DNA from: Hypholoma sublateritium FD-334 SS-4
Taxonomy: Eukaryota > Basidiomycota > Agaricomycetes > Agaricales > Strophariaceae
DNA length: 64,000 nt
Direction: 5' to 3'
Assembly (NCBI GenBank): GCA_000827495.1
Contig: KN817542.1
Location: 108,178-172,177, forward strand
The notes beneath the pieces were generated by a model. That model ran no database searches. It had not been told where the DNA came from and worked only from the letters and a program-made list of their open reading frames with translations. Positions within the stretch are counted from its first letter, which is position 1. The number at the start of each line of letters is the position of its first letter. Made by a program: the position numbers and the translations under genes. This document shows positions 22,771-35,103 of the stretch, piece by piece.

Positions 22771-25360
22771 ATGGTGCAGCCGTCCGAGTATGAGATCCAG
22801 CGCGAGCTCGAGGCGCTCAAGGACCTGCGCCGCCGCTCGACCACGTCGGGGGCGCTGCTCGACCCCGACCTGCCCAACGGCCCCGCCCCCAGCGACGAGG
22901 CCGCCAGCGCCCCCCCCAACAACCCCGCCGACGACCCCCTGCACCTCTTCTGGGTCCCCGCCAGCCTGCACCCCGAGATCGCCCCCGCCGAGTTCCGCGC
23001 CTTCCTCAAGGAGCACGCCCGATCCCCCGCCGATGCCCCCGCCGACCCCTCGTCGTCCGCCCCGCCCCCCGCCCTCGCCCTCGCCGCCAGCATCAGCCGC
23101 AAAAAGAGCATGCTCAGCCGCCAGTACCGCCCCGCAGAGAACGACGGCGTCGAGCACGAGAGCGTCGTCCCCCTCAAGCGCAACCGCAGCCTGCTCTACC
23201 CCGCCACCCAGCCCGCCCTCACCATCAGCGACCTGCGCCTGCTCGAGGAGCTCGTCGAGGAGGCTGCCGAGAGCGCCGACCCCGCCGCACTCCGCAGCGT
23301 CCTCCGCCGCAGCCTCTCGCTCAGCATCGCCCCCCCCGGTGCGTCCTCCCCCGCCTGCGCGCGCAAGCTGACTCACCCCGTGCCCAGCCGCAGAGATCGC
23401 AGACGAGCCTGCAGACGAGGCAGACGCACCCATCATCGTGCCCCCGCCCGGCCAGATCCTGCGCCGCGCAGCCCGCACCAAGATCCGCAAGCCCGGCCTC
23501 CAGGGCGACGGCGGCGGCCACCGCTTCCCCGCCTCGCGCCGCGGCACCGCAAAGCACGCACAGCCAGACACCCGCACCTCCAGCGACGTCTCCTCCAGCG
23601 ACCACGGCGACGACGCCCCCTCCCGCCGCCACACGCGCTCCGACGAGGGCGCCCCGCGCCCCGAGTCCTACAGCGAGGAGGCCGCCATCTACGATGCGTA
23701 CGTGCGCGACGACGACGACGAGCCGCCGTTCGTGCTCGATGTCCCCCCAGCTGTGCAGGAGGCGCCGCCACCGACCCCCCCGCTGCTCCTCGTCGACCCG
23801 CCCGTCCTGCATCAGCCGCAGCCGCAGCACCTGATGCCGCCGCATCAAGAACAGGCACCGCCCTCGCGCACCCCGTCGCCCATCGAGCCCGTCCCCGTCC
23901 CCATCGCCCGCCCACAATCCGCCCCGATACCCCACCCGCCACCGCCGCCGCCCGCCCCCAGCGCGCCGGGCCGCAAGGACAAGGACAAGGCCAGCAAGAG
24001 CCTCTTCAAGTGGGGCAGCGACAAGGGCGCCAAAAAGGGCGCCAAGGACAAGGAGCGCGAGGCGCGCGAGCAGAAGGAGAAGGAGAAAGAGTCCGGCTTC
24101 TTCGGCTCGCTCTTCGGCGGCGGGCGCAAGAAGCAGGACGCAGAGTACAGCGCGGCGCCCGTCGCGGGCGGCGCCGCGGGGCGCGAGGCCGCCGCCGCGC
24201 TGCTCGGCGCGAGCAAGTCGAGCAAGGCGTACCAGCCGCCGCCCTCGCCCGGGCTCGCGCCGGGCATCGGCGGCAACCCGTACGCGCGCTACCCGATCCA
24301 CGTCGAGCGCGCGATCTACCGCCTCAGCCACATCAAGCTCGCGAACCCGCGCCGCCCGCTGTACGAGCAGGTGCTCATCAGCAACCTCATGTTCTGGTAC
24401 CTCGGCGTCATCAACAAGGCGCAGGCGCCGCCCGCGGGCGCGGAGCAGGCGGGCGAGGGCGAGGCGGAGCGCGAGGAGCGCGAGCGCGCGGCGGCGGCGG
24501 TGGCGAGGGAGCGCGAGGCGCGGGAGAAGGAGGAGAGGGAGAAGGCGGAGGCGGAGGCGCGAGAGAAGGAGGCGCGCGAGCGCGAGCTGCTCGACGCGAA
24601 GCGTCGCGAGGGCGGCCGCCGCGGCTCGCTCACCAAGACGCTCCCCGCGGGCAGCGCCCCCGGCGCGCGCCGCGCGGAGATGCCCATCAAGGGGCCGCAG
24701 TACGAGATGCAGCACCGCGTCATGGAGCAGGAGTACGGCGCGTACAGCGCGAACGGCGCCCCGCCGCCGCCGCAAACGCCGAACGGGCACGCGCCGCCGC
24801 CGCTGCGCGCGCCGCAGCCCGTGCCCTACCTCGGCCCGCCGCCCGTGCAGCTCGTCGCGCCGCCCGTCCCGCGCACAGCTGGCGCCGCGCCCGAGCCGTA
24901 CTACTACCAGCCGCCGCCGAGCGACGGCGCCCCGCGCAGCCCCGGGCTGCCCCCCGGCGCGATGCAGCCCGCGGAGTGGGGCCCCCCACAACAACAACAA
25001 CAACAACAACGCGCGGGCTCGCCGCCCGCCGCCGCGCGGCGGCACTCCCCGGGCCCGGGCCCGCGCCGATCGCAGTCGCCCCCGCCGCCGCCGCGGCTGC
25101 ACCACGCCAACACGTCGCAGGAGCGCCTCGGCGGCGGGGGGCGCGCGCCCGGGCGCTCGCTCAGCGCGACGGTGTACTCCGCCGCGGGCGGGCCAGCGGG
25201 GAACGGCGCCCCGCTGCGCAAGGGGCACAGCGCGAACGCGGCGGTGGCGCATGAGCGCGTGGGCGGGGGCGGTGGGGCGGGGCGGCGGCCGCGCACGGCG
25301 GAGCGCGCGTCGGAGGAGGAGGACGTCCCGCTTGCGGTGTACCAGCAGCGCCGGAAGTGA
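22771..25360 (+). CDS. Zds-family polarity/PP2A regulator
   Basis: Two exons (22771-23338, 23394-25360; 55-nt intron) give 844 aa. The start MVQPSEYEIQRELEALKDLR forms a short helix, followed by HLFWVPASLHPEIAP. The diagnostic part is the Zds C-terminal domain around 24290-24420, with YPIHVERAIYRLSHIKLAN and LISNLMFWYLGVINK. In yeast, Zds1/2 bind the Cdc55 subunit of PP2A and influence polarity and mitotic entry. After the domain comes a Glu/Arg/Ala coiled coil and a long Pro-rich tail with a Gln run encoded by CAA repeats near 24990-25010. Third positions are almost all G or C, which makes long shadow frames on every strand. Confidence 0.85.
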
Positions 25361-25917
25361 CAATACCACCTATCACCCCCACCCACCACCCAGCACACGC
25401 TCGCACCCCCCCCGCCTGCGCGACCGCACACGCATCCCACCCCACCCCCACGCTAACCACGATGTGCGCCCGCGGCCTCGTATATATAATGGACGGACTC
25501 ACACAGATATCATACCATAATTCGGTGCTGCGGACGTAGGTAGCAGCGCCCTCGCACAGTGCTTTCATGTAAGAGTGTACGTATGCGCGTCGTAGAAAAT
25601 CGATGGATCGCAAGGCGGGTTGGCAGGTGGGTGTTGGGGATACCTAGGCTCAGGGGAGTACTGTGTACGGGCGGCTTCACGGGCACAGTTTAACGAGGCT
25701 TGCCCGTAGTCGTCGGCCGAGACTGCCATTCTCCGCCCTTGCATTGGCGTCTGTACGGAATTCGGAGCCTATAACTAATTATAAAAGGCGTGTGGCAAAA
25801 TCCTTTCAACTTCCAACCACCTTGACCTGCTATGCCATCACACATCCAACCCCCGCAATAACTGTCGGATTTGGCCTAGGACCTTGAACCACACCGTAGT
25901 TACTCGCTTTTCCTTGA
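25361..25917. other. Intergenic with TATA box
   Basis: C-rich 3' flank of the Zds gene, then an AT-richer stretch upstream of F-box gene 2. A TATAAAA lies at 25780-25786, about 135 nt before its ATG. No gene seen. Confidence 0.45.
25780..25786 (+). promoter_or_regulatory. TATA box of F-box gene 2
   Basis: TATAAAA upstream of the ATG at 25918, at a spacing similar to that of F-box gene 1. Confidence 0.45.
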
Positions 25918-27485
25918 ATGAAAATGACGGACGCGCCTCTCCAGATCCAGACTGCGTCGAAGCTGGCGGTACTACCACCCGAACTGCTGACCGAAGTGCT
26001 CACATTGCTCACATGGAAGGACATACTGCAAATGCGGGTGGTAAGTACATACGCGGCTTGAAGTACCCGGCACACATCCCTCCGCTGACACACTTCCTCC
26101 TGTGCACAGACTTGCAGGCTGCTTGCGGGAATCACGAGAACGCGCGCTATCTGGGCCCGTCTTGTCATGGAATGCATCTCGTCCGCGGCGTACCCCCCAC
26201 GGCTGGAGCGCCCGATAGACATGTACACCTCTGATGAACTAGAACATTTGTTCTTGCTGTGGAGCAGTGCCGACGTTGGGTGGCGGCGCAGCGACGCGCG
26301 ACCTGCTCGCGCACGCGTGTCCGCGACTCGCCTGCCCGAAAAGGTGCACTTGGTGCCAGGCGGACGGTGGCTGCTCGTCACTTCCGTGCAGACAGGCGCG
26401 GTGACCTACTACGATCTAGACGCGGAAACCATTTCAGGCGTTCTGCTCATCCCGGACCAAATTGTGCGGGGCGGATGGTTTAATCTTCAAGTTGCCATCG
26501 ACTTCCACGATGAATCGCCCGTGCTCAGCTTTACAATTGCGCTCTCCCTTTCCGACCGGTCACAGGATCCGAATACCTTCGAGTGGTATGATCGTGAAAT
26601 AATTCAGATCTGGACAGTTGGTGTGCTATTAAATGAATCGCAAAAAGCCGTTGGTTTGGAGGCAAGACAACTTGCTTACTTTCCTCACCGACCTATGATC
26701 ACTACTGTATTGGCTATCTCGCTCCTTGGATCAACGATTGCCTTCCGCGCCTTCCCCCCTGGTAGTAGCACAGCGTACACATATGTGGTTGACTGGGTAC
26801 ACGCCAATCAGAACCCAACTATGTATGCGTGGCGGATGCTTAATCCGCGGCGTGGCTCTGATGTGAGTACCATATCTTATAGCTTTTATTTTTTCTCATT
26901 TCGACGTCACAGTCGCGTATGCACCTTCTTCCTAATAGTAGACTCCTCATTTTGCGTGATAGAAATATCTCTCTCTTCGACTATTCAACCATACCCGAAA
27001 CGACAGACATGGCACCGCAAGACGAGGATAGTCCCTGGCTTGACTACACCTGGACGGTGAAAGTATCAGGCTTTGAACCCCAAGCCTCATCTATCCATTT
27101 CCTTAATTCAAACTCGGCCCGATTGGTGTTCATCGCTGACGACATCCTCCATTCAATGATAATCGATACCGACCCCCATTTTCCAACCACGCCGCCCCCC
27201 ATCGTGGCTTTGATGGACGCTTCTTTTCTTGATTGTAGACCGCCGGCCTTGGGGTGCAATCGCGGGATTCTGGTGGACCACGAACATCGTGCCTGGCTGA
27301 TGCACTACGCTCTACCGAACGCAGACGGCACACCGGGGCAGGCTTCGTACATCCAGAAGCACATTTCTGCGGAGCTCACGCCCTCGGTCATAAAGGGACA
27401 GATATTGGACGAGCAGTCAGGCCGTGTCGTCATTCCTGATAACTTTCAGATGACTGTGGTTGATTTCGCGCTGGTTTTCTCATAG
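25918..27485 (+). CDS. F-box beta-propeller-like protein 2
   Basis: Three exons (25918-26040, 26110-26862, 26913-27485) encode 482 aa. The F-box is LPPELLTEVLTLLTWKDILQ, continued after intron 1 by CRLLAGITRTRAIWARLV. Downstream is a beta-rich region with WLLVTSVQTGAVTYYDLDAE and a C-terminal DEQSGRVVIPD. Closely related to F-box gene 3, with the same intron positions after the F-box and before the last exon. Expected to work as an SCF substrate receptor; the target is unknown. The upstream ATG of two in-frame ATGs (25918, 25924) was taken. Confidence 0.85.
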
Positions 27486-28918
27486 ATTTTATTTGCGCTT
27501 GGATGTGTGTCGTGCCTCTCGGAAATCGAAGGCGTGCGCATGAACAAGGATGGCCCGGCAGGAAAACACGCCCAAATTGCGCTGCCGCGCGTCGCGAGGA
27601 GGCCCGGCAAAGCTCGAGGACATAAAGCAGCGCGTGCGCGAGATATCCCGTACCGGCACGCTTATCCTTCGACTTGGATAAGTAGACCGCAGAGAGCGCG
27701 TTCATCTAGGTTAATCCTGGTTCATCTCTAAGCTGCTGTGCTTCATCTGCGCGTGCCGTGCTGTTCCCTTTCTTGCGTGCGTCTCGCGCCCCTTGTTCCT
27801 CTATCCACTTCCAATTACACGCACACTGTTCCGATTCATTCCGGTACCAGCCACAGATACAGCCTGGCCTGCTTCCCCCATGCGCATCCTCAAACATTCT
27901 AGAACCAGACCGACTTATGAAAATAGGTACTATAGGCCCTAGGGCCTACAGAACTTTCTTAGAATACTACTTCGGACACGACTTTACGTGCTACGTTACT
28001 CCGCAGAATCCTCCCGCAGCGTAAAACCGCGACAACGTGGACTCCGTTGTCTTTCTTGTCGTCTTCAACCGTGATGGTACACCTATCCCTTCCTTGGGGT
28101 GAAGGACGACTCTTAGGCTGGGAAGGCTGAGATGCGCTATCGTGCTGGCCACTACGAATGCACGACCGGTACACTCATATGCCCGACGAATCCGCGACAC
28201 CCCGCTTTCAGGGCGTCAGCGGCCTCGGTACTTCCATGTGCTTCTTTCCTCCTGACTTCCTGGCCGAAGAGTAGAATTTGGACGTCTTGTCCCGGGACGG
28301 TTTCGACAACATGAAGGAAATAGAAAGTCGAGTTCGGTACTTCCGCAATGCATGCTAGCTTCTCCACTTCAATTCTTCGACCCGAGTTTCCTGCTAACCC
28401 TTTCGGCCCCATTTTGTCACGTCAGTGTTTTTCATTTTATGTAGCTTGCTCGTAGCTCTGCTGTATTTCCGTAATCCATGGTATACTACCCAGTTGTGCA
28501 ACTACTTTACTAGTCACTTCACTCAACGTTCGATTTTGTTGGACGTGGGCAGTAAGTCCTTCAGTTTCAGCTGGTGATGTCACGGTGCGGGTGCCAGTGG
28601 GGGGGCAGCCAGTTACTTTCGGCCCGGCAGGATCAAGTCAGGGTCATTCCGGCGGATGCCGGGTAGCCTGTGGACGGCGCGCGTTGGTGATATTCAACTT
28701 CAGCTTCATGCTTCCAGTCAGAACACCGTCGAGCAACCGTCGAGCTCGCCGGTTGACTAAGTCCCGATACTTCATAGTCATTGCTTGCTAGCAGTCGAAT
28801 CCCTAGAGGTCCCACTACTTCACTCGACATATTATCTCTGGAATCTGCCACCTCCATCAAACCTCCACTGTCTTTCCTATATATTGATAAACCTCTCCAC
28901 TAACTCGGGTGTCCTGCA
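27486..28918. other. Long intergenic region
   Basis: About 1.4 kb between the two F-box paralogs. The best frame is minus 28152-28412 (about 86 codons), with a second frame at 27959-28174; I could not splice them and see no family. A TATATATT lies at 28878-28885, 34 nt before the F-box gene 3 ATG. Possibly decayed coding DNA. Confidence 0.35.
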
Positions 28919-30560
28919 ATGTCAGTAATAGATACACTCATCGGAACTGTTCAGCAGTGCAGCCCACGGAGCTCAGTTAACCTTATTGAAGTATTCCAAC
29001 TATCTTTCGAATGTGAGTTGCACCCCAGACTTATGTACATCTTGACGTAGGCAAAAATCGCCCAAGTTCCATTACGACTAGTCTCTCTTCCAGTTGAATT
29101 GCTTACTGAAGTGCTCAGATCTCTCACGTGGAGAGACCTTTTGTGCTTGAGAGCGGTACGCTGTTCATCTTCTCCACTACAAATCGTACGGGATGCTGAG
29201 CGCTTTCTATAGACCTGTAAATATCTTTCGGACGCGACCAAAACACGGTCTGTATGGGCCCATCTTGTCGACCAACATGTCTCATCCAAGCTACGGCCCC
29301 CTCTTCTTGAACGTCCCCTTAGTATGCACACTGCTGAAGAACTAGAGCGACTTCTGTTGGTATGGACAAGCGCAGATATTGGCTGGGAAAGAGACGATGG
29401 TCGTGCTGCACGAGAACGCTCGATCTTGGTTGAACCGGCGGAGTATCTCCACCTGATTCAAGGAGGACGTTGGCTCCTTGTAACAACAGACATCGGCCAA
29501 GTAACATATTACGACCTCGACGCAGAGGTTATCGAAGGCGTGCAACTCATCCCGCAGCAGATACACAAACCATTCGATTTGAACCAAATCATGATGGACA
29601 TCGACATTGACTCATCTTCGCCGACACTCAGCTTCAGGATTGCGTTATCCGTTTTTGACCGATCTCTTGACTGGACTGGCAACGAAGCTACAATGCAAGT
29701 ATGGGCTGTGACTCTTCTACTGAACGGTTTGCGTGCTGTTGGCCTGAGTGCGACACGACTCGCTCTACTTCACCATCGATTTACGATCGTCAGTGTTATG
29801 GCATTATCACTTTTGGGGCCTACCGTCGCTTTCACTGCCCAAAGTAACGAACGTTGCTTGCATACATTTGTGCTCAAGTGGGATCAAGCTGACGGAGACT
29901 CGACTAATTATCCCTGGCGAGTGATGAACCCAAGCTTTTATAAAGTAAGTTCCCCCCAAATTGCACGTAACTATACTGTTTCTTATTGATTTCAAGCCAA
30001 GGATACAGCTTCTGCGCGGTAATAAACTATTTGTGGCCAGCAGGGAATGCATGCGCCTCTTTGACTATTCGGTAATCAACGAAACAACACATATCTTACC
30101 AAGCAGCCTCTCTGCTTCAAGCTGTCTCTGGACAACATCCTTCAACACTCGCTTTACTCAGGACATATCGACTCTGAACTGCTTCTTCACTCCGAACACA
30201 GCCCAGATTTATATGTCTACTTCCCAGTGTATACATTCCATCACCGTCGAGAGCGAACCTTTCTCAGATGAGCCTCCTCCTATTATCAAAGTGTTGGACT
30301 CACATCGAGCCTGCTTCTTTCCCGACCAGACCTCCCTGGGATATACTCGCGCAATTGTTGTTGACTGTGACCACGTGGCATGGCTGGTACGCTATACCGC
30401 TCCTGACAAATTTCTGCGCAAACCTCTTTCAACGTCGACGCTTCCTCCTGTACGTCGGGTACCGGTAATGGACGAGGAATCCGGGCGTGTTGTGTTTCCT
30501 GACTTTATTCAAAGTCGAAAAATGACGATAATTGATTTTGCCGTTGTTTTCATGTCATAA
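28919..30560 (+). CDS. F-box beta-propeller-like protein 3
   Basis: Paralog of F-box gene 2. Firm exons are about 29051 or 29094-29155, 29213-29944 and 29997-30560. F-box: LPVELLTEVLRSLTWRDLLC, then TCKYLSDATKTRSVWAHLV; later WLLVTTDIGQVTYYDLDAEV and DEESGRVVFPD at the end. The 5' end is ambiguous. Starting at ATG 28919, one model needs a 52-nt and a 38-nt intron and keeps LPVELL; another uses a single 82-nt intron ending in CTCTCTTCCAG and replaces those residues. Orientation and spacing point to tandem duplication with gene 2. Confidence 0.8.
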
Positions 30561-32168
30561 CATAATAGAATCCCTTTACTCCCGCTCTTCTGGGTATGAA
30601 AGCGTATCGCCCGACCATGAAGCCACGATTCGTATCTGGATGTTAGGACATTTACAAGACTTGCTTTATCTGATGTACGTTATAATTTAATAGCAGTGGA
30701 CTCACTCTCTTCTTAGATCCACCACTGCTATATCCAACGCCGTTACTCCCGAGACTTGCACTCGGCATACCTTCCCATGACAAACATGACAGACTCTAGG
30801 ATATGAGTTTTCGCTGGGACGATTGTTGGGCCGTACTCCCTCACACGCGGTTAATGATTGTAGCGAGCTTTGTTGGGCGTTCCTGACGCAGATTGTGTCA
30901 GTGGTCACCTAGCAGCAGATGACTTGGAGAGCTACGGGCAAATAAATTCTTGGTGAGATGAGTTTATATCGCTAGCTTCGACTTTCTGATTTCGCAGCCC
31001 GACACAACCCTTCTGTGTGAGTGCACCTGGAAATATTTGTGGCGAGGAGAAGCTCGCCATGCGTTCATCCGAATCACCGAGTTCCGCACTGTTGTGCCCT
31101 CGCCTCGAGTCGCCAGTGGTCGCCCCGCATCAAAAATATTCACCTGCGAATTATATAAATACGATCACTGTCGGTGTCATGCCACGGTCATCCGACGACA
31201 CTTATCTGCGCCGCTTTCTTTAGCTCGATATGTATACAGGTTTGCATAGATATGGGTATCTGTATTTTCACGTTTTGCATGATTCCTTTATGCGGTGTGA
31301 TTTCGACCGCGTGTATTATGCATGTATGTGTGCAGCCCTAATCGAACCGGTAAGCGGGGACAGACTCATAGATGGCAGCGTCACTTTAGATTATAACCAT
31401 TGCATTTGAATTCTGCAGTTTTTCAAAGGTCATAACCTCCATTGGTTATTTGCATTTACTCAAGTTAGTCGGCCCTAATAAAGTTCGTAGGCCCTATGTA
31501 AGTAATTCAATTGATTGTCCCGTAGGGCCATATGTGTAGTAAGTAGGGGGCTCGGACCGACAACCGGGATCTAGACTCAGGGGAAAGCTTCTGCCGCGTC
31601 AACTTGGCCACGACTCTTGTATCTCGCGACTGCACCCATGGAGAACGCGCTCCGTTGAATATCATACGCAACTTTATTCGGGCGGTGATTTCATATCCGG
31701 GTGCTGGTTGAATATATGCATGGAGATCCATTAGAGATATGACAAGGTAAGCCGGGCAGCTTTATCGATTTATCACCGGGGGAATGTCAAGGGAATTTGC
31801 TTCAATAATGATATCGACGGACCAGGCCGAGCAGACGGACTCGGAGCTCCCAAGACTCCAGTTTACCAGCTATCCTTGCTCGCCAACCTTGAACCTCAAG
31901 CTCAAGGACTATTGCTTTAAGCAAGTTGAAGCAACAGTAGACAGCGGCAATCTGTCCCATTGACATCTCCTCGTATATCTGGTAGATCACTTGATCGCAT
32001 CTCCGGTCTTTTTGGCGACTGCCAAAAATTAAAATAAATGCAAAGCCCAGACCGCTGCTCTTCGTGCGCATTCAATATCCTGTGAACGCGATGATCAGTG
32101 GCCGTATTTTAACGATGTAAGCTGGCCTGACTGAAGTTCCTCTCGACTTTCTTCTTTCTTCTTCCGCC
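30561..32168. other. Long intergenic region
   Basis: About 1.6 kb with no ORF over 90 codons that has a recognisable product or splice partner. The segment 31530-31640 looks slightly tRNA-like on the minus strand but does not fold as a tRNA. No terminal repeats noticed. Confidence 0.4.
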
Positions 32169-34424
32169 ATGGTAGACCCCACGAGCCCTCCGCCAAAAGT
32201 TCTTATTGTCTGTCCACCTCACTCAATATGGTGGATACATCCTGCTCATGCGAATTGACCCCTTGTCTCTAGGTTGGGGGAGGTCCGTCCGGATTGGTAT
32301 TGGCACTTCAACTTCTGCATAATGGCGTTCCCATCCGTATCATCGAGAAAAATTCGTTCCCAAGATTGGGGCAGCGTGGCGCAGGCATTATGGTGTGTAC
32401 CCAGCCCTTTCCCTTCTACACAGTTGGCACGCAAGAACTTAAAAGATACATGTCCATTAGCCCCGCTCGCTCGAGCTCTTCACATCGCTGAGGATTATCG
32501 AAGATGTTATGAACCGCGCCATCCTTACACCACCCGTCCGTCTCTATAAAATGCCCGAAGGCGTCGAAATCGCGCACGAATTCGAGATGTCTCCCCGCCG
32601 AAATCCTACACCCAGCCACCCATATGTACGTCACTGTCATCCCCGACTCCATCTATAGCATGTCTTAATACCCATGCAGCTGAACCCAGTAATGCTTGGC
32701 CAAGACAAGCTCGAAAAAATATTTCACAAAGCCCTCGCCGGGTTCGGTTGCACAGTAGAGCTGGGGACTGAGCTCAAGTCGTTTGTGCAAACCGATGGTA
32801 ACGTCACCGCCACGCTAATCAAGCGCGGGATGTCGCAAGATATGGACAGCGGCGAGATCGAGGAGGCTACGTTCGACTACATGATTGGTGCCGACGGTGC
32901 GCGTGGAGTAGTGCGCAATCAGCTTGGACTTTCGTTCGTAGGCGAGACCCGAAACGTGGAGAATTTCGTTGTCGGAGATATATGTCTTGACGGTCTCTCG
33001 CAAAAGGTATGCCGGTATTCATAACGGAATATCTCGTGCTTCTAGGCGTAATATACTTATCTCTTCGTGTTTTCGCAGTACTGGCATATGTGGGGCGATG
33101 CCTCGGACGTACTGTAAGTCATTCTACGTTAAAATCTTGGTAAGTGACTCTAAAATATTCCTCGTGGCTACCTCAGAATTAGCGTACGGGCGACCGAGAC
33201 TCCGAAACTATTCAATTTCGTCATTGGAGGCAAGAACATAAATTACACTAAGATCATGCAAAACGAGGCGGAGATCAAGAAATGTTTCTTTGAACACACT
33301 GGCCAGCGCTCGGATATCAAAGTATTGGACATCCCATGGATGTCGCAGTATACGTGAGTCCCGGACTCTCATTATTCGCGACTTGAGTGTCGGTCATTAC
33401 TAAAAACAAAATTTTGTAGGCCTAACATCCGCATGGTTGATCGGTTTGGATTTGGTAGGGTATACGTGACCGGAGGTCAGTTGGTCTTATTTCCGTTCAT
33501 CCCGGAATTATTTTCTTATCGCCGTAGACGCTGGTCATGTCCATAGTCCCACCGGAGGCCAGGTAAAATTTTCATGCCGCCGAGCCAAAACAGTGCTAAT
33601 TTTGCATTCGTTTCCCTCAGGGAATGAATACCGGCATTCAAGATTCTTTCAACCTTGGATGGAAACTGGCACTGGTGGCCAAAGGAATTTCCTCGCCATC
33701 TCTCCTCGAGACCTTCAGTGAAGAGCGAATCCCCGTTATTGCTGAAATGATTGTGCAGACGACTAAACTGCTTAAGAAAACCCTGGACAACGACGAGCCT
33801 TCCCCGCAGACAAACAGCACGTTATTCCAGCTTGGTGTCAATTACCGATGGAGCTCAATAGTTCTGGACGAGCGCAAAAAAATCGAGGTGGATCGGGAAG
33901 CTATTGAAGATGCGTATCTGCAACAGTTCGAGTTTCCTGGCGACGACGATGGGCCAGAAGATGATCCAGACAGGTTGGACTCGTACGGCGAAAATCAAGA
34001 CGGTCGACTGCGCGCAGGAGACAGGGCTCCAGATGCCTCTGGCCTCGCCATAGAGGCTCCATTCGATCTTGCGAAGCAGAGTTGTCAGCTGTTCCAGATA
34101 TACGGACCTGCGCACCATACCGTGTTGATCTTCGCGGACGTCGTCAATGCGGCTGATATCATCACCGGGCTTCTTAATTACCCCAAGGGCCTCATCCGCA
34201 CCGTCGTTATTGTGCCCACGCGGCGGCCCGCGCCCAGAAACGTGGACGGAGCCGACTTTGTGGTCGAAGACCGCGGCGGGCACGCGGCGTCTGCGTACTG
34301 CCCGACCGGCGTCTGTGGCGTTTGTATCATCAGGCCCGATGGTGTTGTTGGGGCTCTCGTGAAAGGCCCAACATGGATGCACCGCTACTTCCGTGGAATA
34401 TTTACAGCTGGTAGAAGCCCATGA
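32169..34424 (+). CDS. FAD-dependent aromatic monooxygenase (phenol hydroxylase-like)
   Basis: Nine exons (32169-32207, 32273-32392, 32461-32625, 32680-33006, 33080-33114, 33177-33353, 33420-33475, 33528-33562, 33621-34424) give 585 aa. All three flavoprotein hydroxylase motifs are visible: GGGPSGL at the N-terminus for the ADP of FAD, DYMIGADGARGVVR (DG motif), and GDAGHVHSPTGGQGMNTG with NLGWKLA (GD motif). A C-terminal thioredoxin-like domain ends in a Cys-rich CPTGVCGVC. Such enzymes hydroxylate phenolic rings using NADPH and O2 and often serve lignin-derived aromatics in wood-decay fungi. No signal peptide, so intracellular. No biosynthetic partners flank it. Confidence 0.9.
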
Positions 34425-35103
34425 CGCAGTGGTGCTTAGTCCCTATCTATGCCCAGAGTCAACTAACCGTCTTTGTTTTATCTGTACGCACCTCACGACT
34501 TGAATTGCTTCACTTTGTATTTCCAGTATTGCATCGCGATTCACGGCCATCCGTATACTACCTCATCTACCTCACCTACGAATAATTACAGTCAATCTAG
34601 AAACATATCCAAATTAATAGCAGCGCAACTGGTCTATATTATTTTTGTCGACGATGGACCGGCGCAAGGTCAGTGTTTATTCTCTGACTGTTGCCAGACT
34701 GTCGAACTTCATGTTGTCAATTCGTCCGAGACTCAGCGTATTCAACCCTTTTTGGCATGCCACTCCTTGCCCACTCCGGTGATTACTGTCTGATAGAGCA
34801 TCATATACAGTCTAATATCTATCACTGGGGGTCCAGACCTCCATGTAATTTTATCTCAATGACCGCCGGCACCTTGTCTATGAATTCCTTTTCGGTCTGG
34901 AGCTGAAGTCAATCTTCAGGGACCTGGGTCATTGACTGTCATTGAACGGCGGCCGTGACACTCTAATCAAGACCAAATCTCACGCGCACGCCCCGTTGAA
35001 TCCTTGCCTCGTGTTGCTCGTCTATCGCCTCTATGCCACGTTCCAGCCTGGACTCGTTGCAGCCACTCCGACCCTCTCTACTTACCTTCAAACGCCTAAT
35101 ACC
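34425..35103. other. Intergenic
   Basis: Contains a frame open into the next gene from 34942, but without an ATG. No gene or clear promoter motif identified. Confidence 0.4.

Noticed and set aside
22771..25254. An 827-residue unspliced frame starting at the Zds ATG
   Set aside because: After 23338 it turns into Arg/Ala repeats; splicing the 55-nt intron gives the Zds C-terminal domain in another frame.
23321..25369. A 682-residue antisense open frame over the Zds-family gene
   Set aside because: It arises from extreme GC3 in the sense gene; composition is low-complexity Arg/Leu and no family is seen.
31530..31640. tRNA-like B-box (GGTCCGAGCCC) on the minus strand
   Set aside because: Acceptor and T-arm strands do not pair.
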